Part shown: positions 9,507 to 20,201 of the stretch, one piece after another
Numbering within the stretch: the stretch's first letter is position 1
Layout: every line of letters begins with the position of its first letter
DNA from: Arthrobacter yangruifuii
Lineage (GTDB): Bacteria; Actinomycetota; Actinomycetes; Actinomycetales; Micrococcaceae
DNA: 64,000 bases
Reading direction: 5' to 3'
Assembly (NCBI RefSeq): GCF_009192775.1
Contig: NZ_VTFX01000001.1
Location: forward strand, 248,001 to 312,000
Made by a program: the position numbers and the translations under genes
Notes under the pieces: model-generated
Database searches by the model: none
Told to the model about the DNA's origin: nothing
Seen by the model: only the letters and a program-made list of their open reading frames with translations

Positions 9507-11036
9507 GTGAGCGATCACATTCTGGAAATGACGGGTATCACCAAGACGTTCCCCGGGGTCAAGGCCCTGCAGGATGTGACCCTTGCCGTGTCCCGCGGCG
9601 AGGTCCGCGCCGTATGCGGGGAGAACGGGGCAGGCAAGTCCACACTGATGAAAGTCCTGTCCGGCGTATACCCGCACGGCAGCTACGAGGGGGACATCCG
9701 GCTGGACGGAGCCGACGTGACCTTCCGCGACATCAAGGACAGCGAACGCAGCGGCATCGTGATCATCCACCAGGAGCTGGCCCTCTCGCCCTACCTGTCC
9801 GTGGCGGAAAACATTTTCCTGGGGAACGAACGGTCCGCACGGGGGTTCATCAACTGGAACGAGACCAACGTGCGTGCTGCCGAGCTGCTCCGGCGGGTGG
9901 GACTGGACATTAATCCGGTGACCCCCGCCGGCGACATCGGAGTCGGCAAGCAGCAGCTGGTGGAGATTGCCAAGGCGCTGTCCAAGGACGTCAAGCTGCT
10001 GATCCTCGACGAACCGACGGCCGCCCTGAATGACGAGGACTCCGCGCACCTGCTGGGCCTCGTCCGGGGACTGCGCGCGGACGGCATCACCTGCATCCTC
10101 ATCAGCCACAAGCTCAACGAGATTCGGGCGATCGCGGACTCCGTGACCATCCTGCGGGACGGGCGGACCATTGAAACCCTCAGCCTGCATGAGGACACGG
10201 TGACCGAGGAACGCATCATCAAGGGCATGGTGGGCCGGGAGCTGACAAACCGCTATCCGAACCGGACCCCGGAGATCGGGGCGGAGGTGCTGCGCGTGGA
10301 GGACTGGACGGTCCACCATCCCCGGGAGCATGCGCGCAAAGTAATCCACGGTGCGCACCTGTCCGTACACGCCGGGGAAATTGTCGGGATTGCCGGCCTT
10401 ATGGGGGCGGGCCGCACCGAGCTGGCCATGAGTATCTTCGGACGCAGCTACGGATCCAATATCAGCGGAAAGCTGTACAAGAACGGCAGGGAAATCACGG
10501 TCCGGACGGTTCAGGAGGCCATCCGGCACGGCATCGCCTACACCACTGAGGACCGCAAACGGTTCGGACTGAACCTCATTGAAGACATCAAGCGGAACAT
10601 CTCGGCATCGGCGCTGGACCGGCTGGCCGTTCGGGGCTGGGTCGACGGCGGCCGGGAAACCGTGGTGGCACAGGAGTACCGGAGCAGCATGAACATCAAG
10701 GCCCCGTCCGTCGCGGCCATCGCCGGCAAGCTCTCCGGCGGCAACCAGCAGAAAGTGGTCCTGTCCAAGTGGATGTTCGCTGATCCGGACGTGCTGATCC
10801 TTGACGAACCCACCCGCGGTATCGACGTCGGCGCGAAGTACGAGATCTACACGATCATCAACCGGCTCGCCGCGCAGGGTAAGGCAGTGGTGGTCATCTC
10901 CTCCGAACTGCCGGAGCTCCTCGGAATCTGTGACCGTATCTACACACTGGCCCAGGGCCGGATCACCGCTGAGGTTCCCATCGCCGAGGCCACCCCGGAA
11001 CGACTCATGCAGTACATGACCCAGGAGAAGGAATAA
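9507..11036 (+). CDS. Sugar ABC transporter ATP-binding protein with two ABC domains, GguA/MmsA-like
   Basis: This protein of about 509 residues has a tandem ATPase architecture typical of monosaccharide importers. The first domain has Walker [17 protein letters not shown], signature [13 protein letters not shown] and Walker [12 protein letters not shown]. The second has the degenerate Walker [17 protein letters not shown], signature [15 protein letters not shown] and Walker [15 protein letters not shown]. The degenerate second P-loop is normal for this family. I start at GTG 9507, which has GGGAGG six bases upstream, not at the in-frame GTG at 9432 that directly abuts the preceding stop and would add a Gly/Pro-rich stretch. 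It powers uptake through the permease encoded two bases downstream. Confidence 0.94.
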   Translation: MSDHILEMTGITKTFPGVKALQDVTLAVSRGEVRAVCGENGAGKSTLMKVLSGVYPHGSYEGDIRLDGADVTFRDIKDSERSGIVIIHQELALSPYLSVAENIFLGNERSARGFINWNETNVRAAELLRRVGLDINPVTPAGDIGVGKQQLVEIAKALSKDVKLLILDEPTAALNDEDSAHLLGLVRGLRADGITCILISHKLNEIRAIADSVTILRDGRTIETLSLHEDTVTEERIIKGMVGRELTNRYPNRTPEIGAEVLRVEDWTVHHPREHARKVIHGAHLSVHAGEIVGIAGLMGAGRTELAMSIFGRSYGSNISGKLYKNGREITVRTVQEAIRHGIAYTTEDRKRFGLNLIEDIKRNISASALDRLAVRGWVDGGRETVVAQEYRSSMNIKAPSVAAIAGKLSGGNQQKVVLSKWMFADPDVLILDEPTRGIDVGAKYEIYTIINRLAAQGKAVVVISSELPELLGICDRIYTLAQGRITAEVPIAEATPERLMQYMTQEKE

Positions 11037-11038
11037 CC

Positions 11039-12289
11039 ATGGTTTCCACACTTGCCGGCGGGGATCCGGCTCTCGGCACCACGAGCCCGAAAACCTCCCG
11101 TCTGTCGGATGCGGGGCGGTTCCTGACCAGCAGGCTGCGCCAGATCGGCATTTTCGTGGCCCTCCTGGTCATCGTGACCCTCTTCCAGGTGCTGACGGGC
11201 GGCGCGCTGCTCCAGCCGGACAACGTGGCCAACATCATTGTGCAGAACAGCTACATCCTGATCCTCGCCATCGGGATGGTCATGATTATCGTGGCCGGGC
11301 ACATCGACCTATCGGTCGGCTCGGTGGCTGCCTTCGTCGGCGCCATGTCCGGGATCATGATCCGCGACTGGGGCATGCCCTGGTGGGCCGCGCTCGCCGC
11401 ATCCCTGGTGGTGGGTGCCGTGGTGGGGGCCTGGCAGGGGTACTGGGTGGCTTATGTCGGCATTCCTGCCTTCATCGTGACCCTGGCGGGCATGCTGGTC
11501 TTCCGCGGACTGACCCAGATCCTGCTGGGCAACCAGCGGATTACCGGTTTTCCGGAGGAGTACCGCCAGCTGGGCGGCGGTTCCCTGTTTCCGGGGCTTT
11601 TCCCGCCTGAAAGCAATCTGCTGGACTGGACCACGGTGGGTCTGGGAGTGCTGGCCACTGCGATGCTGGTGATCAGCCAGCTGCGCGGGCGGGCCGCCAG
11701 GATGAAGCTGAACCTGGAGGATGAACCCCGGGCCTGGTTCATCACCCGACTGGTTTTCAGCGCCGTCATCATGCTCGGACTGACCTATCTGCTGGCCAGC
11801 TCCCGCGGCGGCACACCGATCGTGTTGATCGTGCTGGGCATCCTGGTGGTGGCCTACAGCGCCGTGATGAACCGTTCCGTGTTCGGCCGGCATGTCTACG
11901 CCCGGGGAGGAAATCTCCAGGCCGCCCATCTCTCGGGCGTGAACACCAAACGGGTGGATTTCCTGCTGTTCGTCAATATGGGCGTTCTGGCGGCACTGGC
12001 CGGACTCATTTTCACCGGACGGCTGAATTCCGCCGGTCCCGGGGCCGGAAACCTCTTCGAACTCGATGCCATAGCCGCGGCCTTCATTGGCGGGGCGGCC
12101 GTGACCGGCGGTGTCGGAACAATTGTGGGAGCCATCACCGGCGGCCTGATTATGGGCGTGCTAAACAACGGCATGTCGCTTTTGGGTGTGGGTATTGATT
12201 ACCAGCAGTTCATTAAGGGTCTGGTTCTGCTGCTGGCGGTGGGCTTTGACGTCTTCAACAAGCGGAAAGCATCCAACGCACTGAAGTAG
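11039..12289 (+). CDS. Sugar ABC transporter permease, GguB/MmsB-like
   Basis: This 416-residue integral membrane protein has about ten hydrophobic segments. The family signature is seen in MIIVAGHIDLSVGSVAAFVG and again near the end in LDAIAAAFIGGAAVTGGVGT, the conserved permease motif of the ribose/xylose/ChvE-GguAB importers. A central hydrophilic stretch (ARMKLNLEDEPRAWF) splits the two halves, as in the larger XylH/GguB proteins. It is the last gene of the arabinose operon. I see no strong intrinsic terminator behind it. Confidence 0.93.
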   Translation: MVSTLAGGDPALGTTSPKTSRLSDAGRFLTSRLRQIGIFVALLVIVTLFQVLTGGALLQPDNVANIIVQNSYILILAIGMVMIIVAGHIDLSVGSVAAFVGAMSGIMIRDWGMPWWAALAASLVVGAVVGAWQGYWVAYVGIPAFIVTLAGMLVFRGLTQILLGNQRITGFPEEYRQLGGGSLFPGLFPPESNLLDWTTVGLGVLATAMLVISQLRGRAARMKLNLEDEPRAWFITRLVFSAVIMLGLTYLLASSRGGTPIVLIVLGILVVAYSAVMNRSVFGRHVYARGGNLQAAHLSGVNTKRVDFLLFVNMGVLAALAGLIFTGRLNSAGPGAGNLFELDAIAAAFIGGAAVTGGVGTIVGAITGGLIMGVLNNGMSLLGVGIDYQQFIKGLVLLLAVGFDVFNKRKASNALK

Positions 12290-13541
<1,252 letters not shown>

Positions 13542-13600
13542 GCTAAGGCAGAGCAAGCCCACAGTCACCGACCCGCCATGAGCGGGAGGTACTGAAAGCA

Positions 13601-13638
13601 AACGGGTGCTTTACGCAGATGCGTAAAGCACCCGTTTT
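13601..13638. terminator. Intrinsic terminator after rpf
   Basis: There is a perfect 17-bp stem, AACGGGTGCTTTACGCA (13601-13617) pairing with 13620-13636, with a tiny GA centre and followed by TTT. It lies between convergent rpf and the MoaD/ThiS-like gene and can act on both strands. Confidence 0.9.
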
Positions 13639-13656
13639 GCGTTTAACGCGGGCGTC

Positions 13657-14016
13657 CTAGCCCCCGGCGATCGACTGCAGTACCAGCAGCTCCGCACCGC
13701 CGGGCAGGATTGTGGAGGCACCGGCCAGATCCCGGATGTCCCGGCCGTTCACATACAGGTTCACATGGCGGCGGACATCCCCCGTCTCGTCGCAGAGCCG
13801 CCGGTACACCCCCGGGAAATCCATCTGCAGGAGGGCCAGGACGTCTGCAACCGCGGGTCCGGGCTCCGCGTCATGTCCGGGACGGGGCTCCTTGCCGGGA
13901 CGCAGGAGCAGCAGGTGCCGGCCGCCCGCGGCGTCGGTCAGTGCAGCGGGCAGCACCAGGACGACGTCGGTGGGTTCGGGTGCCTCAGACCGAGACAGCG
14001 CGGACACAGAGCACAT
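13657..14016 (-). CDS. MoaD/ThiS-like ubiquitin-fold small protein
   Basis: The product has a beta-grasp look: a start region PTDVVLVLPAALTDAAGG, then VADVLALLQMDFPGVYRRL, VNLYVNGRDIRDLAG, LPGGAELLVLQSIAGG. It ends precisely in Gly-Gly, the residues that are adenylated and then thiocarboxylated in MoaD, ThiS and archaeal SAMP proteins. These carry sulfur for molybdopterin or thiamine, or act as protein modifiers. The start is uncertain: ATG 14016 gives 119 residues and overlaps the upstream gene by 32 bases, while GTG 13956 would give 99 residues. It is translationally linked to the BNR-repeat gene. No E1-like or MoaE gene is in the window. Confidence 0.82.
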   Translation of the reverse strand: MCSVSALSRSEAPEPTDVVLVLPAALTDAAGGRHLLLLRPGKEPRPGHDAEPGPAVADVLALLQMDFPGVYRRLCDETGDVRRHVNLYVNGRDIRDLAGASTILPGGAELLVLQSIAGG

Positions 14017-15115
14017 CCGGGAGATTGGCCGCCACGAGGCGGAAGGACTCGCCCTCATCGGAACTGGCATAAACCTCGCCCCCGCGGGTGCCGAAGTACA
14101 CGCCCGCGGGCTCGGCAGCGTCCACGCAGGCGGCATCACGCAGGACGGCATTGAAATCGTAGGCCGGCAGGCCGGCGTCGAACCGCTCCCAGGTTCCGCC
14201 GGCGTCGGTGCTGCGGAATACCGCGGGACGGCCCTGCGGCGGATTGCGTTCACCGGCAGAGCCTAGGGGAATGGTCCAGATGGTGCCGGGCCGGGTGAAA
14301 TGGGCAAGCATCACAAAACCGAAATCCGCAGGCAGGCCGTCCGCAATGGAGGTCCACTGCCCGCCGCCGTCGTCACTGCGGTACACCCCGCCATGGTTCT
14401 GCGCATAGAGCCGCTGCGGATTGCCCGCATCCCGGGCAACCTTGTGTACGCACTGGCCGAATTCGGGATACTTCTCCGGCATAAAATCCGCTCTGATGCC
14501 GGAGTTGAACGCGTCCCAGCTGTCCCCCCGGTTATCGGAGCGGTACACGCCGCCGCTGCTGATCGCCACGTGGACGGAATCGTCGCTCGGGCTCGGGAGG
14601 ACGGTATGCGCCGCCGGGCCCCCGTATCCGGCGCCCCACTGGGTGCGGTGCGGGTGGTCCCACAGGCCCCGCACCAGCTCGAAGTGCTTCCCGCCGTCCT
14701 CGGACCGGAACACGGAGATGGGCTCGCAGCCGGCCCACACCACTCCCGGCCTGTCCGCAGTGTCCGGTGCCAGCTGCCAGATACGTTCCAGCGAGGCGCC
14801 GGTGTCCTCCGGAAAGGCAATGGCCGCCTGATCGGGTTCCTGCCAGGTCTGTCCCAGATCATCGGACAGGGCAACGTTGCTGCCCCACCATTCGGAGCGC
14901 ACCCCGGCCAGCAGGCGGGGCGGTCCGGTCCGGGAATCGAAGGCCAGCGCCGGTATTTCGGTCATGGCGAATTCGGGTCCGCGCAGGTCCCAGCTCCTGC
15001 GGTCCGAACTGGTTGCCAGCCACAGCCCCTTGCGGGTTCCGATGGCCAGAACAGTCGAACCGGCCGGGGCCGCGGCGGGCCCGGCTTCCGTAACGGCATC
15101 AGGCACGGCATCCAT
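13985..15115 (-). CDS. BNR/Asp-box repeat beta-propeller protein (sialidase-like, cytoplasmic)
   Basis: This 376-residue protein has no signal peptide. It carries at least five Asp-box motifs of form S-x-D-x-G-x-x-W/F: SEDGGKHF, SDNRGDSW, SDDGGGQW, STDAGGTW and SSDEGESF. These mark the turns of a sialidase or YCF48-type beta-propeller. The N-terminus has VLAIGTRKGLWLATSSDRRSW. The Arg triad and FRIP motif of true sialidases are not evident, so hydrolase activity is unproven and a scaffolding or sensing role is equally likely. It overlaps the MoaD/ThiS-like gene, which strongly suggests a joint function. Confidence 0.85.
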   Translation of the reverse strand: MDAVPDAVTEAGPAAAPAGSTVLAIGTRKGLWLATSSDRRSWDLRGPEFAMTEIPALAFDSRTGPPRLLAGVRSEWWGSNVALSDDLGQTWQEPDQAAIAFPEDTGASLERIWQLAPDTADRPGVVWAGCEPISVFRSEDGGKHFELVRGLWDHPHRTQWGAGYGGPAAHTVLPSPSDDSVHVAISSGGVYRSDNRGDSWDAFNSGIRADFMPEKYPEFGQCVHKVARDAGNPQRLYAQNHGGVYRSDDGGGQWTSIADGLPADFGFVMLAHFTRPGTIWTIPLGSAGERNPPQGRPAVFRSTDAGGTWERFDAGLPAYDFNAVLRDAACVDAAEPAGVYFGTRGGEVYASSDEGESFRLVAANLPDVLCVRAVSV

Positions 15116-15273
15116 GCGGTCATTGGAGCATCTGGGATCGGCCGGGACAAGGGGGGCCCGAAAGACCGCAGGGACGGCCCGCGCAGGGACGGCGCCGCTG
15201 CGTGGAAATCGCAGCCCCGGGTGCGGTAGACATACAGCATGCAGTTGTTGTCGCGGCCGGAGCCCCGGAATCC

Positions 15274-16173
15274 ATGATTTACATTGATCCGCCCATGTGG
15301 CCGGCGCACAACACCCTTTTCTCCCACCTGATTTCCGATACCGGGCTGGAGGAACTGCATGCGTTCACCCGGGCCGCCGGCATTTCGGACCGGGCGTTCG
15401 ACGGCGACCATTACGACGTGCCCCGGGAACGCTACGACATCCTGGTTTCCCTGGGCGCCGCGCCGGTGAGCTGCGGGGATCTGGTGCGCATCCTGATTTC
15501 CAGCGGGCTCCGGATTCCGGCGCGTGAACGTCCGTCCGCCCTCGCCGGGCCGCTGCTGGACCGCTGGAACCGGCTGCTGCCGGGAGCGCCGGAGCTCGGC
15601 GAACGCCTCCTGCTGCGCTGGAACGAACCGCACCGCCGCTATCACGACCGCCGGCATCTGCTGCAGGTCCTGGAAGCCCTGGACCTGCTCACCGGCAGCG
15701 ACGTGCCCCGCCCTGTGGCCCTCGCCGCATGGTTCCATGACGCCGTCTACACAGGCCGGCCCGGCATGGATGAGGAAGCCTCCGCACGGCTGGCCGGGCA
15801 GTTGCTGCCTGCGGCGGGGGTGGCCGCCGCCGTGACCCGGGAGTGTGCCCGGTTGATCGGCCTGACGGTCCACCACAATCCCGCGGCCGCGGACCGCAAC
15901 GGCGCGCTGATGACGGACGCGGACCTGGCGGTGCTGGCCCGCCCGCCTGCCGGCTATGCCGCCTATGTGCGGGCGGTCCGCGCCGAGTATGCGCACCTTT
16001 CCGCTGAGGATTTTGCTGCGGGGCGGCGGCGCGTGGTGGGCCGGCTTGCCGCTGCCGACCCGCTGTACCGCACCCCGGCCGGACGGCAGCTCTGGGAGGA
16101 CCGGGCCCGCCGCAACCTGGCAGGGGAGCTGGCAGGGGAACGGTTCCGCGGCGAGGAAGCGGACCGGCTGTGA
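15274..16173 (+). CDS. DUF4031 domain fused to HD-superfamily domain protein
   Basis: The protein has 299 residues from ATG 15274. The N-terminal ~80 residues (MIYIDPPMWPAHNTLFSHLI, then AFDGDHYDVPRERYD) match the small DUF4031 family. The C-terminal ~190 residues are an HD-type metal-dependent domain: RYHDRRHLLQVLEAL gives the first His/Asp ligands and AWFHDAVYTGRPGMDEEAS the HD pair. HD proteins of this COG4339-like group are predicted phosphohydrolases, with substrate unknown. The upstream in-frame start at 15202 would add a tail that looks unstructured, so I reject it. The stop overlaps the GTG of the MFS gene by four bases. Confidence 0.85.
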   Translation: MIYIDPPMWPAHNTLFSHLISDTGLEELHAFTRAAGISDRAFDGDHYDVPRERYDILVSLGAAPVSCGDLVRILISSGLRIPARERPSALAGPLLDRWNRLLPGAPELGERLLLRWNEPHRRYHDRRHLLQVLEALDLLTGSDVPRPVALAAWFHDAVYTGRPGMDEEASARLAGQLLPAAGVAAAVTRECARLIGLTVHHNPAAADRNGALMTDADLAVLARPPAGYAAYVRAVRAEYAHLSAEDFAAGRRRVVGRLAAADPLYRTPAGRQLWEDRARRNLAGELAGERFRGEEADRL

Positions 16174-17420
16174 CAGTGCCTGACGGCGTCCCGGGCGTCC
16201 CCGGCGTCGGCGGCCGGTTCTCCGGCCACCCGCGCGGCAGCCGCGGTTACCGCGGAGTCCTGGTGGGACTGGCGGCTGCCGGGGTGGCGACCTTTGCCCA
16301 GCTGTATTCGCTGCAGGGGGTGCTTCCGGAACTCTCCGCAGACCTGGGGATCTCCGCATCCTCAGCGGCCCTCACCGTTTCCGCGGCCACCCTGGGCCTT
16401 GCGGTCACCGTGATTCCATGGTCCGCCGCTGCGGACCGTTTCGGCCGGCTGCCGGTCATGCGGACGGCGATCCTGGCCGCGGTGATCCTGGGCCTTGCCG
16501 TGCCCTTCAGCCCGGGCCTGCCGGTGCTGCTGGGGCTCCGGTTCCTGGAGGGAGCGGCCCTGGGCGGCATTCCGGCCGTCGCACTGGCCTACCTCAGCGA
16601 GGAAGTCAGCCGCCTGCATGCCGCTGTTGCCGCCGGAACCTATGTCTCGGGCACCACCGTCGGCGGTCTCCTGGGCCGGATCCTGGCGGCCCCGCTGGCC
16701 GAACTGGTGAACTGGCGCGTGGGCGTGGCTTCCGTCAGCCTCCTGGCTGCGGGAGCCGCAGCCGTGTTCATGCTCACCGCACCGCGTCAGCGCGGGTTCG
16801 TCCCCGCACGGGGGATCCCCGGGGACCGTCTGGCCGCACGGCTGGCGGCGAACCTGCGCAGCCGGCGCCTGCTGGCCCTGTATCTGCAGGGTTTCCTGCT
16901 CATGGGCGGCTTCGTCGCGGTCTACAACTATCTGGGATTCCGGCTGGGGGAGGCTCCGTTCGGGCTGCCCCAGAGCCTGGCCAGTTCGCTGTTCCTGGCC
17001 TATCTGGCCGGTACCTGGTCCTCCCGGGCAGCGGGAACCCTGGCGGCCAGGGCCCGAGGCGGAAGAAAGCCGGTGCTGCTGCTGTCCATTGCCGCTATGG
17101 GTGCCGGTCTGGCCCTCACCCTGGCCGAGAACCTGCCGGCCGTCATTGCCGGCCTGCTGGTGTTCACCGCAGGATTCTTCGCCGCGCATTCCATCGCCTC
17201 CGGCTGGACACCGCTGCTGGCCGCAAAGGGCCGGGCCCAGGCGTCCTCGCTCTACAACCTCTTTTACTACACCGGCTCCAGCCTGCTCGGCTGGGCCGGC
17301 GGGCACTACTTCCAACAGGGCGGCTGGACATCACTGGTGCTGTTTGTAGGCGTGCTGCTGCTCGCATCGGCGCTGATTGCGGCCCTCGTCCTGCGCAGCA
17401 ACGACGACGGCGGCAGGTAG
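16170..17420 (+). CDS. MFS transporter, YnfM-like
   Basis: This 416-residue, 12-segment major facilitator protein has motif A in the loop between TM2 and TM3 as AADRFGRLPVM, and LYSLQGVLPELSADLGISAS near TM1, a pattern seen in the YnfM/AraJ-like exporter group. It starts at GTG, overlapping the preceding stop (GTGA), with GAGGAAG upstream, so it is cotranscribed with the DUF4031-HD gene. The substrate is unknown; an efflux role is typical of the group. Confidence 0.88.
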   Translation: MTVPDGVPGVPGVGGRFSGHPRGSRGYRGVLVGLAAAGVATFAQLYSLQGVLPELSADLGISASSAALTVSAATLGLAVTVIPWSAAADRFGRLPVMRTAILAAVILGLAVPFSPGLPVLLGLRFLEGAALGGIPAVALAYLSEEVSRLHAAVAAGTYVSGTTVGGLLGRILAAPLAELVNWRVGVASVSLLAAGAAAVFMLTAPRQRGFVPARGIPGDRLAARLAANLRSRRLLALYLQGFLLMGGFVAVYNYLGFRLGEAPFGLPQSLASSLFLAYLAGTWSSRAAGTLAARARGGRKPVLLLSIAAMGAGLALTLAENLPAVIAGLLVFTAGFFAAHSIASGWTPLLAAKGRAQASSLYNLFYYTGSSLLGWAGGHYFQQGGWTSLVLFVGVLLLASALIAALVLRSNDDGGR

Positions 17421-17517
17421 CCGGGGGTAGGGGGAGCCGGTGCCGCGCGGGAATCCGTTGCCGGGCAGGGCGGGAGGGGCGCACCCGGCGTCGTACTCAA
17501 AACGTAGGCTGGAAGGT

Positions 17518-18876
17518 GTGAAGACCGAAGCCGACCTTTCCTCCCGGCGGCTCAGCCGCCGGATCCTGGCCCTGGCCGTGCCGGCGCTGGGCGCGCTGAT
17601 CGCCGAACCGCTGTTCCTGCTGGCCGATTCCGCCATTGTGGGCCATCTCGGAGTGCCCCAGCTGGCCGGCGTCGGCCTGGCGTCCACGGTGCTGCAGACC
17701 GCCGTCGGCCTGATGGTCTTCCTGGCCTACTCCACCACCGGCACCGTTGCACGCTTCCTCGGCGGCAACCGGCAGGGTGACGCCCTGGCCGCCGGACGGG
17801 ACGGGATTGCCCTGGCCATCCTCCTGGGCGTGCTGCTTTCCGCCGCCGGGTACCTGTTTGCCCCGCAGCTGTGCACCGCCATGGGCGCCACCGGGGACGT
17901 GCACCGGTACGCCGTCGACTATCTGCGCTTTTCCATGCCAGGCCTCACCGCGATGCTGGTGGTCCTGGCCGCCACCGGCGTGCTGCGCGGACTCCAGGAC
18001 ACCCGCACCCCGCTGGTGGTGGCCACGGCAGGCTTCGCCGTGAACATCGGCCTGAACTACCTGCTGGTCTACGGTTTTTCCCTGTCCGTCGCGGGCTCCG
18101 CACTGGGCACCAGCATTGCCCAGTGGGGCATGGCGGTTTTCTACCTGATTGCGGTGGCGCGGATGGCACGGGCACAGGGGGTCTCCCTGCGCCCGGCTAT
18201 CTCCGGCATCCGCGCAACCGCACACGTGGGATCCTGGCTGATGCTGCGCACCCTCAGCCTGCGGGCCGCGGTGCTGGCAACCGTCCTGGTCGCCACCGCG
18301 CAGGGGCCCGAATCCCTCGCCGCGCATCAGTTGGTCATGACGGTTTTCACCTTCCTGGCGTTCGCCCTGGATGCCCTGGCGATCGCTGCCCAGGCCATGA
18401 TCGGCAAGGAACTGGGGGCTGGAGACACCCTGCTGGCCCGGGCCCTGACCCGCCGGATGATCCTGTGGGGCGTCGGCTTCGGCGTGGTCACCGGGGCGCT
18501 GCTGGCCCTCGTGGCACCGGTGGCCGGCGTGCTCTTCACGTCCGACGCCGGGGTGCAGCAGGCCATGACCGCCGGACTCTGGGTTCTGGCGCTCTCACAG
18601 CCGATCTGCGGCCTGGTGTTTGTGCTGGACGGTGTGCTGATCGGCGCCGGAGATGCCCGGTACCTTGCCCTCACCGGCATGCTGAACCTGGCGGCCTACC
18701 TTCCGCTGCTGATCTGGGTGCACGCCGCCGGCCTGTCCGGCCGCGGCGGGATCGCCTGGCTGTGGGCTGCCTTCGCCCTGGGGTACATGAGCGCACGGGC
18801 AATCACCCTGTCCTGGCGGACCCGGCGGGATGCCTGGATGGTTACCGGTGCCGCGGCGGGAAGCGGAAGCGACTAA
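17518..18876 (+). CDS. MATE-family efflux transporter (DinF-like)
   Basis: This protein of about 452 residues has twelve hydrophobic segments. The family pattern appears in ILALAVPALGALIAEPLFLLADSA at the N-terminus and the internal repeat, with GVLRGLQDTRTPLVV and GVLIGAGDARYLALTGMLN. MATE proteins export cationic drugs or metabolites in exchange for H+ or Na+. I chose GTG 17518 because homologous helices start soon after; TAGGCT lies seven bases upstream, so the transcript may be leaderless, and the GGAAGG next to the codon is too close to act as a normal ribosome site. The longer reading from 17440 is less likely. Confidence 0.9.
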   Translation: MKTEADLSSRRLSRRILALAVPALGALIAEPLFLLADSAIVGHLGVPQLAGVGLASTVLQTAVGLMVFLAYSTTGTVARFLGGNRQGDALAAGRDGIALAILLGVLLSAAGYLFAPQLCTAMGATGDVHRYAVDYLRFSMPGLTAMLVVLAATGVLRGLQDTRTPLVVATAGFAVNIGLNYLLVYGFSLSVAGSALGTSIAQWGMAVFYLIAVARMARAQGVSLRPAISGIRATAHVGSWLMLRTLSLRAAVLATVLVATAQGPESLAAHQLVMTVFTFLAFALDALAIAAQAMIGKELGAGDTLLARALTRRMILWGVGFGVVTGALLALVAPVAGVLFTSDAGVQQAMTAGLWVLALSQPICGLVFVLDGVLIGAGDARYLALTGMLNLAAYLPLLIWVHAAGLSGRGGIAWLWAAFALGYMSARAITLSWRTRRDAWMVTGAAAGSGSD

Positions 18877-18934
18877 GCTTGACGGTGGCCAACCGGCCAC
18901 CGATATGACGGCAAAGTGAAAGCGGAGGCCTGCA

Positions 18935-19489
18935 GTGGGCGCATCCAATCCCGGAGCACCTTGGGGACCCATGCTGGTCCGTTCAGCGGTGGCGGCAGTC
19001 TACGGGGTGCTGACCATCTTCTGGCAGGAGCCCACCGAGCCGGTCCTGGTGGTTGCCGGCGGCACGTATCTGCTGCTCACCGGCGTCGCACTCTGGCCCA
19101 TGCTGGCGGCCGCCCGGGACCACGGCAGGGTCCGCGCGGTGCTGCTGGTGGAAGCGGCTGCCTACGTCCTCGCCGGTGCAGCCACCCTGATCTTCGCCTC
19201 GGCCGAGGCTTTCCGCGTGGCTGCAGCCGCCGCCCTCATCCTCGGCGGGGTCCTGGAGATCCTCCTGTGGGTCCGGAACCGCGCGAGCTTCCTGCCGGCC
19301 CGGGACTGGCTCATCACCGGCGCCGCCGCATTGACGGCGGGAATCCTGGTGCCGGTTGTCTATGAGCTGGGCGTCCGAGCGCTGCTCGGCGTCACCGGCG
19401 GCGCGGCCATCATCACCGCCGTCATTGTGGTCATTTCCGCGCTGGGTGCCAGGCATGATTCGCGTGCGGCCACGGCAGGGCGGGCGTAG
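18935..19489 (+). CDS. Membrane protein of DUF308/HdeD-like appearance
   Basis: This 184-residue protein is nearly all hydrophobic, with five or six membrane segments in pairs (SAVAAVYGVLTIFW, VLVVAGGTYLLLTGVALW, LLVEAAAYVLAGAATLIF, AAALILGGVLEILLW, LITGAAALTAGILV, AAIITAVIVVISAL). Paired helices with Gly-rich turns resemble HdeD/DUF308 proteins. Function is unknown. It starts at GTG, with GGAGG seven bases upstream. It follows the MATE gene by 58 bases and may share its transcript. Confidence 0.75.
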   Translation: MGASNPGAPWGPMLVRSAVAAVYGVLTIFWQEPTEPVLVVAGGTYLLLTGVALWPMLAAARDHGRVRAVLLVEAAAYVLAGAATLIFASAEAFRVAAAAALILGGVLEILLWVRNRASFLPARDWLITGAAALTAGILVPVVYELGVRALLGVTGGAAIITAVIVVISALGARHDSRAATAGRA

Positions 19490-19565
19490 GCCGTAAACTA
19501 GGAAGCGCGCGTCGTGCATTTACGCACCGATCCGCGCCACCCCAACGCAGCAGGAGGCAAAGATA

Positions 19566-19931
19566 GTGGCGAACAGCTCAACCGGCGGGCCGCAGAAGCG
19601 GAACTCCGTAAAGGCACCGCTGATCTTCTCTGCCGTGCTGGCGCTGATTGCCGGCGTTGCCACCATGATCTTCGCCACTGGCGGAGCGGAGAAGGAACTG
19701 CGCTTCGACCTCGGGCTCATCGCCGTCGGCATTGCGTTCATTGCGTCACTGCTGGTCTCCTCGCTGCTGCTGATGACGGAGAAGGCCAACCCGGAGCACC
19801 TGAGCCAGGGTTCGGGCGTTCACCGCAGCTCGGCGAAGATTCCGGGCGGAGCCGGAAACGTGGGCAAGCCGACGCCGCCCGCTGCGGATCCTGAGGCCGA
19901 GTCTCCCCGCCCGACGGATCCCACCGCCTGA
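19566..19931 (+). CDS. Small two-helix membrane protein, unknown
   Basis: This 121-residue protein starts at GTG, with CAGGAGG upstream. There are two hydrophobic segments, LIFSAVLALIAGVATMIFA (about residues 19-37) and LGLIAVGIAFIASLLVSSLLL (about residues 49-69). A Pro/Ala/Glu-rich soluble tail of about 50 residues follows. It resembles small actinobacterial membrane proteins of unknown role; I do not recognise a named family. Confidence 0.75.
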   Translation: MANSSTGGPQKRNSVKAPLIFSAVLALIAGVATMIFATGGAEKELRFDLGLIAVGIAFIASLLVSSLLLMTEKANPEHLSQGSGVHRSSAKIPGGAGNVGKPTPPAADPEAESPRPTDPTA

Positions 19932-20201
19932 ACAGGCCTGTTCCAACGCCCTTCGACGCCGGATAGCCTCCGCCGTTGGGGAGGGTGAACGCAACCTCCT
20001 GAAGCCGGCGTGGCCGTCCACCCGGACCGCATGCACGGCGCTCATCTCCAGCATCCCCATGGTTCCGGCGATGACAGCGCCGGAACAGTGGAAACGGTTG
20101 AGTGCCGGGCGGTGCGGCGTCAGACTGTTGCCGTCGGGCGTATCCGCCCGCGTGCGCCGCGCCGGCAGACCGGGCGGCCCTGAGGAGACAGGACGGACAC
20201 C

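Noticed and set aside
13985-15115. True sialidase/neuraminidase
   Set aside because: Asp-boxes are present but the FRIP motif, arginine triad and signal peptide are not evident, so only the propeller fold is claimed.
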